Of a DNA stretch of 64,000 nucleotides, positions 1-10,369 are shown in pieces. The notes beneath the pieces were generated by a model that was not told the origin of the DNA, did not search any database, and was given only the letters and a program-made list of their open reading frames with translations. Position numbers and translations under genes: made by a program. Origin of the DNA: Pilatotrama ljubarskyi. Its lineage: Eukaryota > Basidiomycota > Agaricomycetes > Polyporales > Polyporaceae. The stretch covers positions 1-64,000 of the forward strand of contig MU277721.1 in the NCBI GenBank assembly GCA_022385805.1. Direction: 5' to 3'. The first letter of the stretch is position 1. Every line of letters starts with the position of its first letter.

Positions 1-1092
1 ACGGCCGTAAATTACGCGTACGGGCGTCGTATCCGGGACTGGGGCAGACGCCAATGGAGAACCAGCAGTAGACCGCTGTAGTAGAGACTTACAGGTTAGC
101 CCGGCCTTGAGCAATCGTAACTCATGTAGAATAGTAATATAGTCGACGTTGTAGTCAGTCCTGTATTTGCAACGCGGTTTACACCGTTAGGCGCTTAACC
201 AGTTGGAGCGGATGCGCCGGGTGCAACGCCGAAATCCGCGCAGGTTGGAAGTGTACAAGCCACGAGTGTATAACTCGTGTGGGGCGGTTTAAACCGCTTG
301 CAAATACACTCTAATGTCAGAATCAACTGGACCCAGTAGCCCGCCAGGGGTCACATCCCATTTCACTTGAGTAGGGACCATCAGCAACTAGCTGTGCCCC
401 TGTGTAATATTGTAGCACACAAACCACCAAAAAATCAGGACAATACATGCATCATACAACTTATAGCAACAATCCTTGCAGATTGGAGCCGAGGTACAGA
501 GTACTGGATTTGATACAGACTTTCAGTTTCCGTCACGGTGGAAGTACTAGGGGGGCTTCAAGCTCCAGCATTAGGCGCCCGCAGCGCGCCCATCTGGCAG
601 CAGCTTCAACGGCTCGCAAACAGTTCGTGAGTGCCCAATCATGTCATGGAATATCATTCAATGATCATCCCAATCCGTTAAATCGAAAAAAGTGCATTCA
701 TTACAGACTGGATTTGGTGAAGATGGGTACACGGAACCGGCGTACGTGCGGCTATACGGCGTATAGATACGGTTACGCTCACGGCCTGGCCGGAGGGATC
801 CGAGACTTCGCGGGGGCGTGGGAACCGTAAATACGGAGCCGCCGTAACCCAATACGTCCGCGTTACGCCGTAAATTCCGCTACGATGCGGAGCCCTACTT
901 CTCTACTCTGGAGCAGACTGGCCCCACCAGCGGACTTTCAATCTGGCTCGGGATCTCGGCACACCTGCCGTAAATGGGAGCTCCACCTGGTCTGGAGATT
1001 TAGAGACGTCTCCAGATTCTTACGGGAAGTCATCCAGTACCTCATTACTCTTCTCACCGCAACTCTCGTACGGATGTGTCTGCGGTCATAAC
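1..1092. other. gene-free stretch with CCGTAAAT repeats
   Basis: I see no convincing gene here. The octamer CCGTAAAT occurs at 5-12, 825-832, 868-875 and 968-975, and 725-890 is dense in TACGG/CCGTA words. This may be the subterminal repeat region of an old DNA transposon that runs off the window edge. No transposase or clear terminal repeat is visible. Confidence 0.4.
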
Positions 1093-2307
1093 ATGTTGCA
1101 GCTCAGTAGATTCTGGGCCTCGACACTTGTTCTTTCCTTCGTCTGGGCTTTACTCTCACAGCCCGCTCAGAATAACCTCGCGTTGCTGTCCCATGCTCCT
1201 TCGGATGGACCTGCTAATGTGCTGCTCTTGACCGCACATCCTGACGACGAATGCATGTTCTTCGCACCTACACTACTTGCACTACAAGCTGGGGAAAAGC
1301 CCGCGAATTTGCACTCGCTATGCCTGTCTGTGGGCAACGCAGACGGCCTGGGGGAGGTGCGCCGGCATGAACTGGAGCAGAGTCTTGATGTCTTGGGGAT
1401 CGCGGACGGACGGAGATGGGTTATTGACAGGCCGTAAGTCATTTACACGTTGACTGTTTGGAGGCCGTGTCCTCAGAAGGCGAGTGGTTGCATCCCCTTG
1501 CCATAGAGCTCACTGTATATCAGTTGCGAGCGAGTTGTCATTCAGCGATAATCTGCAGAATGTCTTGAGCGGAAGCATGTTTGCATAACGGTTGAGCTCT
1601 ATGCGTCCTAACTTCCCAAACGCAAGGTTGTAAAACAAGTGTATCCGTCTCCTCCGACTCATACATGCACGTCTCTGCGCGTACACGCCGGGACTGACTA
1701 CGAACATCCCTCCAGAGACCTCCAGGACAATTTCACTGCAGATTGGGATACGCAGACGATAGCTGAAGTGGTCAAGCCGTATGTCCTTGAGCACGAGATC
1801 TCAGTGGTTAGTCCAGCCAAAGCTCCGCTTGTACATGCATGTTAGCTGACATCCTCTCAACACCCACAGATACTCACCTTCGACCACCAAGGCATCTCAT
1901 CACATCCGAACCACATATCCCTACCAAAAGGCGCTGCGCGGCTGCTCAGTACACTCCCCAGCACACCAGACAAGCCCCGCCCGCGCCTCTTCTCCCTCAT
2001 CACCGTACCCCTACATGAGAAATACCTCGGCCCTATCTCTCCCATCTTTTCCAAACTAGCCATCTCGCTCATGCAGCGCTGGCAGAGCCCTCCTAGTCCT
2101 GCCGACGCGCCGGCGCCGTCGACGGCGATCACGGTGTCCGACTGGGCGGGATACGCGCGCGCGCTCAAGGCGATGATGCAGCACCGCTCGCAGCTGGTGT
2201 GGTTCCGTTGGCTGTACGTCTCATTCTCGCGATACATGTGGGTGAACGAGTGGGTGCAGGTTGTACCCCCGAGCGAGGTGCAGACCGCAAGCGGAGCAGT
2301 AGCCTAA
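1093..2307 (+). CDS. GPI12: N-acetylglucosaminyl-phosphatidylinositol de-N-acetylase (PIG-L family)
   Basis: This predicted ER enzyme removes the acetyl group from GlcNAc-PI, the second step of GPI-anchor synthesis. Three exons join in frame: 1093-1433, 1716-1806 and 1870-2307, giving 289 residues. An N-terminal hydrophobic segment (about residues 5-22) would anchor it in the ER. The family metal-binding motif AHPDDE follows at about residue 48, and the second motif SHPNH lies in exon 3. The N-terminal and C-terminal halves match the PIG-L layout and usual length. The first intron is long for this window (282 bp), so its acceptor at 1715 is the least certain junction. The start is the first ATG before the membrane segment. 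Confidence 0.85.
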
Positions 2308-2422
2308 TGGGGAGCAAGATATTTGTACCACATTTGCGTTTACACACAGTGGGCGGACGACCCTTCGGCCAACCCCCATAGTGAACCGCTCCTTCGAGCG
2401 CGTCATTACCAAAGGACCTACT

Positions 2423-3352
2423 TCACGCAACCAGATGAAAGCTAGAATCCAAGATCTCCTCCCATCCGTCTCCCAACTTCTCGATGGCGAAACCGGTCGA
2501 GAAGGCGTGTTGACACGCATTCGCGAACTTCTCCTGCTCATCGTAATCGCCTATAGCGATCTTGCGCGCCGCGGTCCACAACTTCGCCGTAGGGTAGATG
2601 GGCTCGTGGAGCGTGCCGTACGCCTCGAACCAGCGCGGGTACACGCCCGCACACCCAAAGTCAATCAGCCACAGCCGGCCGTCCTCGCCGAGGATCATGT
2701 TCCGCAGGAAGAGGTCCCCGTGCGTGAACACGAGCGGCTCCGAGTCGTCGAACGGGCGGCGCCCCAAGCGCATCCGGCGCAGGTACTCCGACACGTTATA
2801 TCGGCTGTTCATCCAGTCCCGCAGGTGCACGTACGAGGTGAACCCCTGCACCTTGTACTCGCCGAGTGCGGGGACGTAGCACGGTAGAGTGCGAGAGGGA
2901 TCGTCCGTGATGGGACCGGGAACCTGCTGCTCGACTTGCGGGGTGCGGATGCGCCGCATCTGCCGGACGTAGTTGCGGAGGGTGAACGCAATGCGCAGCT
3001 TGTGCCAGGGGGAGAGGTCGTCCCAGCACGTATCGAGGGTGTCCCCGCGCACGTACTGCATCACCATGTAGAACGACTCGCCGTAGTGGAAGGAGCGATA
3101 TATCGCCGGGACGGGGATCGTCGTCCGCTCTCGCACTAGCGCCACCGCTCTGACTTCGGCTTCCTTCAGCTCTGTGTGGACCTTCACCAACATGTTCGCG
3201 GCGAGCATATACACGGGGGGCAGCGGGTCCGCCCGTCCTATCGGGGTGTCCGTGAGACTGGGCGAATCGCCGCAGAGCTTGACGACTTGTTCGTCGCTCA
3301 AAGACATAAGCTCCGCTTTGGTCATGGCAGGCCGCACATTCTGGCAAGTCAT
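2423..3352 (-). CDS. aminoglycoside phosphotransferase (APH)-like kinase domain protein
   Basis: This is an uninterrupted 309-codon reading frame with the APH/choline-kinase fold. The catalytic loop THGDLFLRNMIL (about residues 209-220) and the metal-binding LIDFGCAG (about 227-234) are both intact. A nucleotide-binding lobe with VKVHTELKEAE lies upstream. In fungi such proteins are small-molecule or unknown-substrate kinases; nothing here fixes the substrate. The first ATG is 3352-3350, but the codon before it is open and preceded by a plausible splice acceptor at 3356. The gene may therefore be the 3' part of a longer gene that starts with the sirtuin-like exons at 4614-3403. The region just downstream (2308-2422) separates it from the convergent PIG-L gene. 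Confidence 0.8.
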   Translation of the reverse strand: MTCQNVRPAMTKAELMSLSDEQVVKLCGDSPSLTDTPIGRADPLPPVYMLAANMLVKVHTELKEAEVRAVALVRERTTIPVPAIYRSFHYGESFYMVMQYVRGDTLDTCWDDLSPWHKLRIAFTLRNYVRQMRRIRTPQVEQQVPGPITDDPSRTLPCYVPALGEYKVQGFTSYVHLRDWMNSRYNVSEYLRRMRLGRRPFDDSEPLVFTHGDLFLRNMILGEDGRLWLIDFGCAGVYPRWFEAYGTLHEPIYPTAKLWTAARKIAIGDYDEQEKFANACQHAFSTGFAIEKLGDGWEEILDSSFHLVA

Positions 3353-4614
3353 TGCCTTGAGTGAGGTGCTCGAACGGACGATCGTGAGCTACATGCACGT
3401 ACCATCGGCGCCCGAGGGACCGCGTATGACTTGGAGTGCAGCGGGATCGTGTTGCCTGGGACGAGGGAGCCACTGCCGTACGCGATTGACCCTCCGCTCG
3501 CACTGGCCGTAACGGAAAATCCGGGGAAGTGGGTCCTTACCGACCCGTCCTCGAGGATCTCACTGTACGGACCTATCGCGAGGGCCTTCGGCACAACTTC
3601 ACAGGGGCCACCCTGCACATGGAACGTCACTTCGGGCAGGTAGTGATCGTCGATGCCGCCAAGCGCTGCGACTGTCCCTCCGCGTCGCCTTACTCCTCGA
3701 ATGTGGTCTCGCAGAGTGTCGACAGAGTCCTGAGAAGATTCAATACGGGAACCAATCGTTGAAGTGAGCGGAACGCACCGTGGATTGCAAGCCTACTAGG
3801 ATGCAGAGGTCAGCCTTACCGAATATACCGGCTATGTCAGGAACCTCAGGAGTTTCATGCGATGCAGTCTGGACATCCCTCTGCGGCGGCATGAGGGGCG
3901 ATCCTGGAGTACAATCTGCATGCGGGGGAAGCTGTGGTTGATCCGTGCGACATGCTGTGGATTCATCATCAAGCACAGGTGTCAGAGGGTTTGGCATCCC
4001 ATGTTGGAGAGACCTGATTCTACCAGTTCGGCGTTCATACTTGGGGCGAACGACGCCAGTGAACCCACTCAGTTCGACCAGCGTCGGATCGCCTTGCCTA
4101 CAAGCCGGGTGGACCACTTTGCCGGTGAACGGCAAGTGTAGACCGAATTCAGGGAGGACTTGCTCAATAGCACGTCTCTCCACGCCATCCGTGTTCTGCG
4201 TGATAATGGTGAGAGTGGATGGCGGGGTGAGGGTGTACCTAAAGTGAGGAACGGCGAAGCGCGCTAAGGCGAGATGGGCGGCGTTTGGCACGGCTTTGAT
4301 AGGGCTGCCGCTGTCAAGCCTATGTGTGAGTGGTGAAATCTGCCGTCAGTTGCCTATATCAATGCTCACAGCTCCTCCAGATCATCCGCGGACTGTCTGG
4401 AAAGGTCTTGAGGTGTCGTTAGGATTGCTGTGGGTGAGCGTGGCCAAAATATGGACGGATACTGATTATACATACCTGATGCCGTAGAGAGGCTGGCTCC
4501 AGAGAGGATGACGATGCGCCTTGCTCCTGCAAGGATTCCCCTAAAATAGTCGATACTGTCAGTGTGAATGGTATTACGGCTTTCCGAGGAGCTATGGCGA
4601 GCGTTCTCGGACAT
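3349..4614 (-). CDS. degenerate sirtuin-like protein (predicted pseudoenzyme)
   Basis: Four exons join with correct phase and GT..AG introns: 4614-4476, 4427-4370, 4319-3779 and 3729-3403. The product resembles the intact sirtuin at 9119-10369: a GA(S)LSTASG turn, LALARF, ITQNTDG, ADLCILVG and a C-terminal GGTVA...GPCE block align in order. Key residues are gone. The GIPxxRG...GLW NAD-binding stretch is missing, the catalytic His of EMHG is Ser (ELSG), the first zinc CxxxxC pair is absent and the second pair region is replaced. NAD-dependent deacylation is therefore unlikely. No internal stop is seen, so it is not an obvious pseudogene. If the last intron (3402-3356) is not spliced, the frame stops at 3349. 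If it is spliced, the frame enters the APH kinase gene. Confidence 0.6.
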
Positions 4615-4943
4615 TGTGTCTGGAAACAGATGCCAACCGAAGGTTCAGCGGCAGAACTAGTTGGCGAGCTCGAAGATGTAAGCTTCGGGGGTTGTCGCCA
4701 AGCAATCTCGAGATCCTTACCGCAACGAATCGATGGACATGTGTCTGATCTTACCAAGTCCGCACACCGTCCGCACGCGTCTGTTCGTGCGAACAAGCGA
4801 AAGCGGCATCCGGGCGCACGGGTACTCATTGTCATACAGGTGTTGGGCACTGCTTTGCCAGCATCATACTGGCAAAGAATAGAACGGTAGCTTCCTAGTG
4901 GTAGTGAGTGATGTACATTGGGAACCTGGGTTGGAACGTCCTG

Positions 4944-5648
4944 TCACCGGACATGTAACGAGTTCGAGGTGGAAGGCACGCTCGCGGAGAGGATGGAAGC
5001 CATCCAGTTCCTTAGCCATTGCACGCCGTTGCCCTCGATATCTGGTGCGTCCTTGCCCCGTGTCTCGCCTCGCGACCACCACGCCCGGATGTGCGCGCCG
5101 AGGAGCGCGCCTAGCGGTCGTAGGAAGTGGCTTGCGACGCCCCTGGATGCACCGGCCATTTGCTACGAGTTCAGATCCAGACGGTAGGGGCGATGAGTAG
5201 GTACGCACCAGAGCGCGCCTTGCACCAGTGGACTGATGACCTGGTCGCGGGTCGTAATCCAGAATATCCGCCCCCATTCCACGCGCGCGACCTCGACCGC
5301 CCGGCTCGAGCTCCTCGCAGGGACGGAGACCTCCCCTGCATCCGCTCCCTCCACGGCCTTCTCCTTGCCCTTCTCACTAGCGATGACACTGGGTTCCGCC
5401 GGCGGTGCCACTTCGAGATGGACGTAAGGCGCGACGCTGCGGACGTAGCTGTACTCGAAGCGCATGTCGGGGACTGGTGGGATGCGGCGGCGCTCGGACA
5501 GTCGGTGGAGTCTGCGTTCGGCCTCCTCGTTGAGACGGACCATTTCGTCGATGGTTTGGAGACGGAGCAAGAGGTCGCGTTCAGTGTCTGCGCGGCGGTG
5601 GGCGTCGACGGTCATCAGCTGCTGGGAAGTGCAGTAGACGCCCGTCAT
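4944..5648 (-). CDS. conserved hypothetical protein with C-terminal hydrophobic segment
   Basis: I do not recognise a named family. Two exons, 5648-5209 and 5142-4944, join in frame across a 66-bp GT..AG intron (TG|G gives Trp in ALWGVAS), making 212 residues. The N-terminal part is rich in charged residues (RADTER, NEEAERRLHRLSERRR), likely helical. The middle has an FEYSYVRS..PYVHLE block and a Ser/Glu-rich linker. The C-terminal third (WGVASHFLRPLGALLGAHI) is hydrophobic and could be one membrane segment. The layout resembles small conserved basidiomycete proteins of unknown role. An extra upstream exon is possible, since no promoter clue fixes the ATG at 5648. Confidence 0.6.
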
Positions 5649-6317
5649 GAGCTCATCCCGGGGTTAGCGTCGGCGCTTCAACGAACTTACACAACTTCCA
5701 CCACATCGGGTTAACTTGTGAGTAGTCACGAAAGCTCTGTTGAAATGAGAACAACTCGGCCTGACCAAGGCTTTACAAAGGTGATCTGAGCACTGGAGTA
5801 CAGAGCCCGGCAAAGGGTGCATTCGGTCCGAGGGAGAGTAGTCAGGACGCTCTCCGACGGCCGCCAGTGACGTTAAGCCACTGGCACCAGCGCGTTCAAT
5901 CAGTCGGGCACAGCGGACCTGGAAACGCATATCTCTCATCGCCGACTGCTTCTCTTCCTGCGTACGCCATGAGTGGTCGACTTTTGAGTGTCGTATGCTC
6001 ACGCATACAGGCGTTCGCGACGTAGCTGGCAATCGCTGCCCATATGCTTGGTGCTGGCGATCAATCAGCTATCAGCTGAACCGTTCGTTCCCAGCAGACA
6101 TCAATTGGGCGTACAGCGATGTTCCCCGCCGCGTTGACGGCCGATTCTATGCGAAACCTCCGTATGATTGCATGCGTCGCGTACCATTTTGCCGATGGAA
6201 ACACCGCCCGAGGCTGGCTAGGTCTGCAGATCCCGCAGTGCGCTCCACGCACCATATAAGCCCGGCTTATGCTCCCTCTTCAGCCATCAGTACCTCACCG
6301 ACGCCCCTTGAGCAGTC
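5649..6317. other. divergent intergenic region
   Basis: This stretch lies between the divergent hypothetical gene and P450-1. No conserved coding block is seen on either strand. It must hold the promoters of both genes; the P450-1 TATA-like box is listed separately. Confidence 0.5.
6255..6260 (+). promoter_or_regulatory. TATA-like box of P450-1
   Basis: TATAAG lies 63 bp upstream of the P450-1 ATG and is followed by a pyrimidine-rich leader. Position and sequence fit a fungal TATA element. Confidence 0.45.
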
Positions 6318-8713
6318 ATGCTGCTGTTTATCGTCCTCTCCTCCACGGCCTGGCTCCTTTGGCGGGTCATACGTGCTACGCGGAGGCGGTCCCCACTGGA
6401 CAAGGTACCGGGTCCACCGCCGGCATCTTTCTTCACTGGTACGTTGTTCACGTCCTCAGCTGCGTTGAATCTACCACCAAGCGTATCGTTACAGGAAACC
6501 TGAGCCAAATCATGGACCGACGAGGCTGGAACTTCCACACCGAGATCGCAGAGAAGTACGGACCTGTTATCAAGCTCCACTGGCTGTTCGGGGTATGCCT
6601 TCAGGTTCCTCGTTCCAGCAGGCCGTCTGAAGGTCTCTCGTAGACCCCATGGCTCTACGTCTTCGACCCGCTGGCGTTGCAGCACATCCTAAAGGACACC
6701 GCGACCTATGACGAGCTGCCGTGGTATGTCCAGTGAGTGTCGCTCTACTTCTCGACTACAACATGAGATAATCGTAGCTATATGCGCAGGAGCAACCGCA
6801 TGATGCTGGGCCCCAGCGTCCTATCAGTAACCGGTACGTCCAGCTCCATCCCGGACATCAGTCACAGTCGCCTGACCGCGCTGCAGGAGAGACGCATCGT
6901 AAGCAGCGCAGGATGCTCACACCGGTCTTCTCGCCCCGCCACCTGCGCGACCTCGTTCCTGTGTTTTACCGGGTAACCCATAAGGTGGGCCGTGCCTTGA
7001 TACGGCCGGGAGTGCCTGGGAGTCTCTCGGCTTGCTGAACTGGTGGTTTCATGTCTTTTGCAGCTCGTAGACGCCATCTCGTCGCGCGTGCAAGGCGACG
7101 CGCAAGACGTCGACGTCCTCAGCTGGATGAGCCGCGCCGCGCTCGAGCTAATCGGGCAGTCCGGGATCGGGTACTCGTTCGACCCTCTCACAGAAGACAT
7201 TGCGGACGCCTATGCGGAAGCGGTGGAGAACTTCGTGTCCGTACACCCTCGCGCTGATATCTGATTGTCGATGGGCTGACTCTTGCTCCGTGCAGACCGG
7301 TGGCGACGTCTTCGGAGATGATGCTCCTCCGGCAGGCGACGCCGCTCCACAAGTACCTTGGCCCGAGCTGGTTCCGCCGATGGCTCGTCGAGAAGCTCCC
7401 GATTCCGACGGTGCAGAAGATGATACACATCTCGGATACGCTTCATCAGCGGTCGCTCGAGATCTTCCAGGCGAAGAAAGCTGCCATCTTGGCTGGGGAG
7501 AAGACGGAATCGAAGGATATCATCACTATCCTGCGTACGTCCCGCTAATGTCTGAGATAGTCTACGGCGAAGTCTGAATTGTGCCTTGCTCAGTGAAGGC
7601 CAATATGGCTGCGTCAGAAGAAGAGAGGCTTCCGGATGATCAGCTCCTCGGTCAAATGTCGTGCGTACTCCATCGCACTCGATTGCTTGTCGTAGCATTG
7701 CTCAGGTTGGCATCTGCAGGTCCATCATCTTCGCGGCCATGGACACTACCTCTAGCGCAATGTCCCGCACCCTCAACCTGCTAGCGGAGCATCCAGACGT
7801 GCAAGACAAGCTTCGACGCGAGATCGTCGAGGCCAAGAGAGATAGCGAAGGAGAGCTGAGTTACGACCAGCTCCATGCGTTGCCCTACTTGGAAGCGGTC
7901 TGCCGCGAGACCCTCCGCCTGTGAGTTCTCCCTCGGAGCCCATCATCGTCTTCGACCCGTAAATAATCGCTGAGCGTATTTATAGCTATGCACCTGCCCC
8001 ACAGACGTTCCGAGGGTATGCCGCGGTTCTCTCCCTGACTATGCAAATCCAGTGCTAAGCACCGGCTCGATTCCCCTAGGACGATGAAAGACGCGGTGCT
8101 CCCGCTCTCTGAGCCCATTCACGCCACGGACGGCACGATTCTGCGAGAACTCGTCATCCCGCGCGGGACGAACATTTTTGTCGGCATGATGGCGAGCAAC
8201 CGCAACAAGGCGCTCTGGGGCGAGGACGCATACGAATGGAAGCCCGAGCGGTGGCTCAAGCCGCTCCCGGAGGCGCTCGAGAAGGCTTCCGTGCCCGGTG
8301 TTTATTCGCATATGTGAGCATGACGTGGGTTTGGGATGCTGGACAGAGCTGATCGAGGTGTACTCACCAGGATGACGTTCTTGGGCGGAATCCGGTCGTG
8401 CATGTAAGTGGCCCTCATACCACCTACGTCTTCTGCGGGACTTACCACGATGTTTATAAGCGGTTTCCGGTTCTCGCAACTCGAGATGAGTGAGTCCTCC
8501 TTTGCCATATCCACGCGCGACCAGCCCCCTGAACTCCCTCCGCCGGAACTCGTAGAGGTTGTGCTCGCCGAGCTCCTGACCAACTTTGCGTTCGAGCTCT
8601 CGGACAAGCCCATCATCTGGAACCTATCTGGGATAGCATACCCCAGCGCTGGTGAGGAGAGCACGAAGCCAGAACTGTGGCTAAAGGTGCGGAAGCTCTG
8701 CACTGAGGAGTGA
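6318..8713 (+). CDS. cytochrome P450 monooxygenase (P450-1)
   Basis: This is a heme-thiolate monooxygenase with an N-terminal membrane anchor (residues 1-20) and a proline hinge (VPGPPP). The coding sequence is cut into about a dozen exons. Blocks recovered in order are: a first exon ending at FFTG and continuing NLSQIM; the C-helix HRKQRRML (about 6890); the I-helix FAAMDTTSS (about 7730); the K-helix ETLRL (7900-7920); KPERWL (about 8240); and the heme loop FLGGIRSCIG, which is split by an intron at about 8403. Each tested junction (6440/6493 and 8403/8461) keeps the frame. The last exon ends at 8713. All catalytic features are present, so it should be active. Substrate and CYP family cannot be assigned from sequence alone. 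Confidence 0.88.
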
Positions 8714-9118
8714 TATTGGATAGCTTTTGGATAGATATACCTGAGCTCAGGCCGATCATACTTGTATCTACTATTCCGCGTCCTAGGACTTTGCTCAACG
8801 ACATGGTAGTAGTGGGATGAGTTTTAGCCTGTCAGCGACGATCCCACGAGATCGGCTACGGGTAACGGCGCGGTGGTGTTTGGCAGGCTGTTTGTCCCTA
8901 TTGACCTGGGACCCATCGAGATATGTGACATTTCTCAGTTCTGCCGACGTCTGGAATGACCAGAGCCCCGTTGCAGGCACTGCCATGGGGGCAGAGATAT
9001 GGTGTTCATATAGGGTTTCAGAAAGTACAATCCATCCGAAGATCGTCGAGATCGGCCTAAGCGCTGAACACGGTGCATACCTGATAGTGCAGAGCAGCTG
9101 TCTTCTTCTGCTCGTGCT
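8714..9118. other. convergent intergenic region
   Basis: This lies between the 3' ends of P450-1 and the sirtuin gene. I see no coding block; presumably it holds 3' UTRs. Confidence 0.4.
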
Positions 9119-10369
9119 TCATTGGTCTCCGCAGGCAAGCACGCGGGGAAGAATCTCCTCGCAAGGGCCAAGGAAGACGAAGTCTGCTATGGCGTCTCGC
9201 TTCCCTCGTTCGATGTTGAACACGGCGACTGTCCCGCCGTGTTCCTTCACCTTTGCGGAGAACGTTGCAGCAGGATGGACCTAGGAGTGGCACAGAGTCG
9301 CTCAGGACGCCGCTCACGCTGAATCGCGAATGCACGTACCACAGCAGACGTGCCAACCACGATGCACACGTCGGCATTGTCTACGATGCGCATGACCTCG
9401 TCGATGTGCTGCGGGACCTCTGAGAACCAGACGACGTCTGGCCGAGCAAGCGCGCCGCACTTCGTGCAACGCGGGAGCTGCTCTACGGGAATCACTGGAT
9501 CGGCCGCGGACGATTCCTTCTCTTGGTTGAGACCTGCAAGACGTGCTTCCGCCCACGCTCTGGCTTCTGCTGCGCTTCGCTTGGGGCCTTTGGGTTGAGC
9601 ATCCGCAGGGGTGCTCGGATCCGCTGGGCCGTCTACGAGCAGCTCCGTGCCCGCGAGAGCCGGGCAGATGGGCGAGTCAAAGTTGAGCTCCCGGTGCCTG
9701 CACTGGTAGCTCGTGCAGAGCACACCAGCGATGTGGCCGTGCATCTCGATGAGCACGGGATCGCCAGAGGGCTGCTTCTGCGCTGCGGAATCTGGGAACG
9801 GGCTTGTTTCTCCTGCGTCTGCGTACACTTTCTCGATGGCTCGGCGGTCCAAGCCATCGATGTTCTGAGTGATCAATGTGAAAGAGGAACCTGGGGCCAA
9901 GGCGCGACGGAACTGAGGAAGCGAGAAGCGGGCAAGTGCGATGTGTGCAGGATTAGGTTGAGCCTTGAACATCCTGGTGTGCCGTAACGACGTCAGTTCA
10001 GAGAAAGGGTCGCAGCGTATGAGAGCTCACGTTTCTCTCAGGTAATGATGGAACTGCCAGACCCTGGAGGGGTCTCCTATGAGGGCAGCGGGTGTGGACA
10101 AGGACAGCACGTCGTGCTTGCGCCACAGTCCTCCTTTCCCCCTGGAAGTGGGTATACCTAGTAGTGACCGTCAGTGTCTATACGGCCTCCTTGGATGTAC
10201 GTGTCCCACCTGAAGCTGCCGAGAGGCCAGCACCAGCCAGGACGACGATACGCTTGGCCCCCGACAGAACATCCCGGAACGCTTGTATGTTCCCCTCGGT
10301 GCCGACACCATCTCGCAATCCTCCAGACTCGTGTCCGCCGGACCAGGAGTCCCCTTGGGTGTCCGACAT
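9119..10369 (-). CDS. SIRT5-like sirtuin, NAD-dependent protein deacylase
   Basis: Four exons (10369-10210, 10157-10031, 9973-9340, 9280-9119) join exactly in phase to give 360 residues. The sirtuin core is complete. It has GAGLSAASG followed by IPTSRG and [10 protein letters not shown], then [12 protein letters not shown]. The catalytic His sits in EMHGH, zinc cysteines in CTSYQC and [14 protein letters not shown] follows, then [11 protein letters not shown] and a final [14 protein letters not shown] strand. RPDVVWF resembles the class III (SIRT5) branch, which removes acyl groups, often in mitochondria; no clear targeting peptide is visible. One oddity is IPTSRG, where IPxFRG is usual. A degenerate paralogue lies 5 kb away on the same strand. 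Confidence 0.85.
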
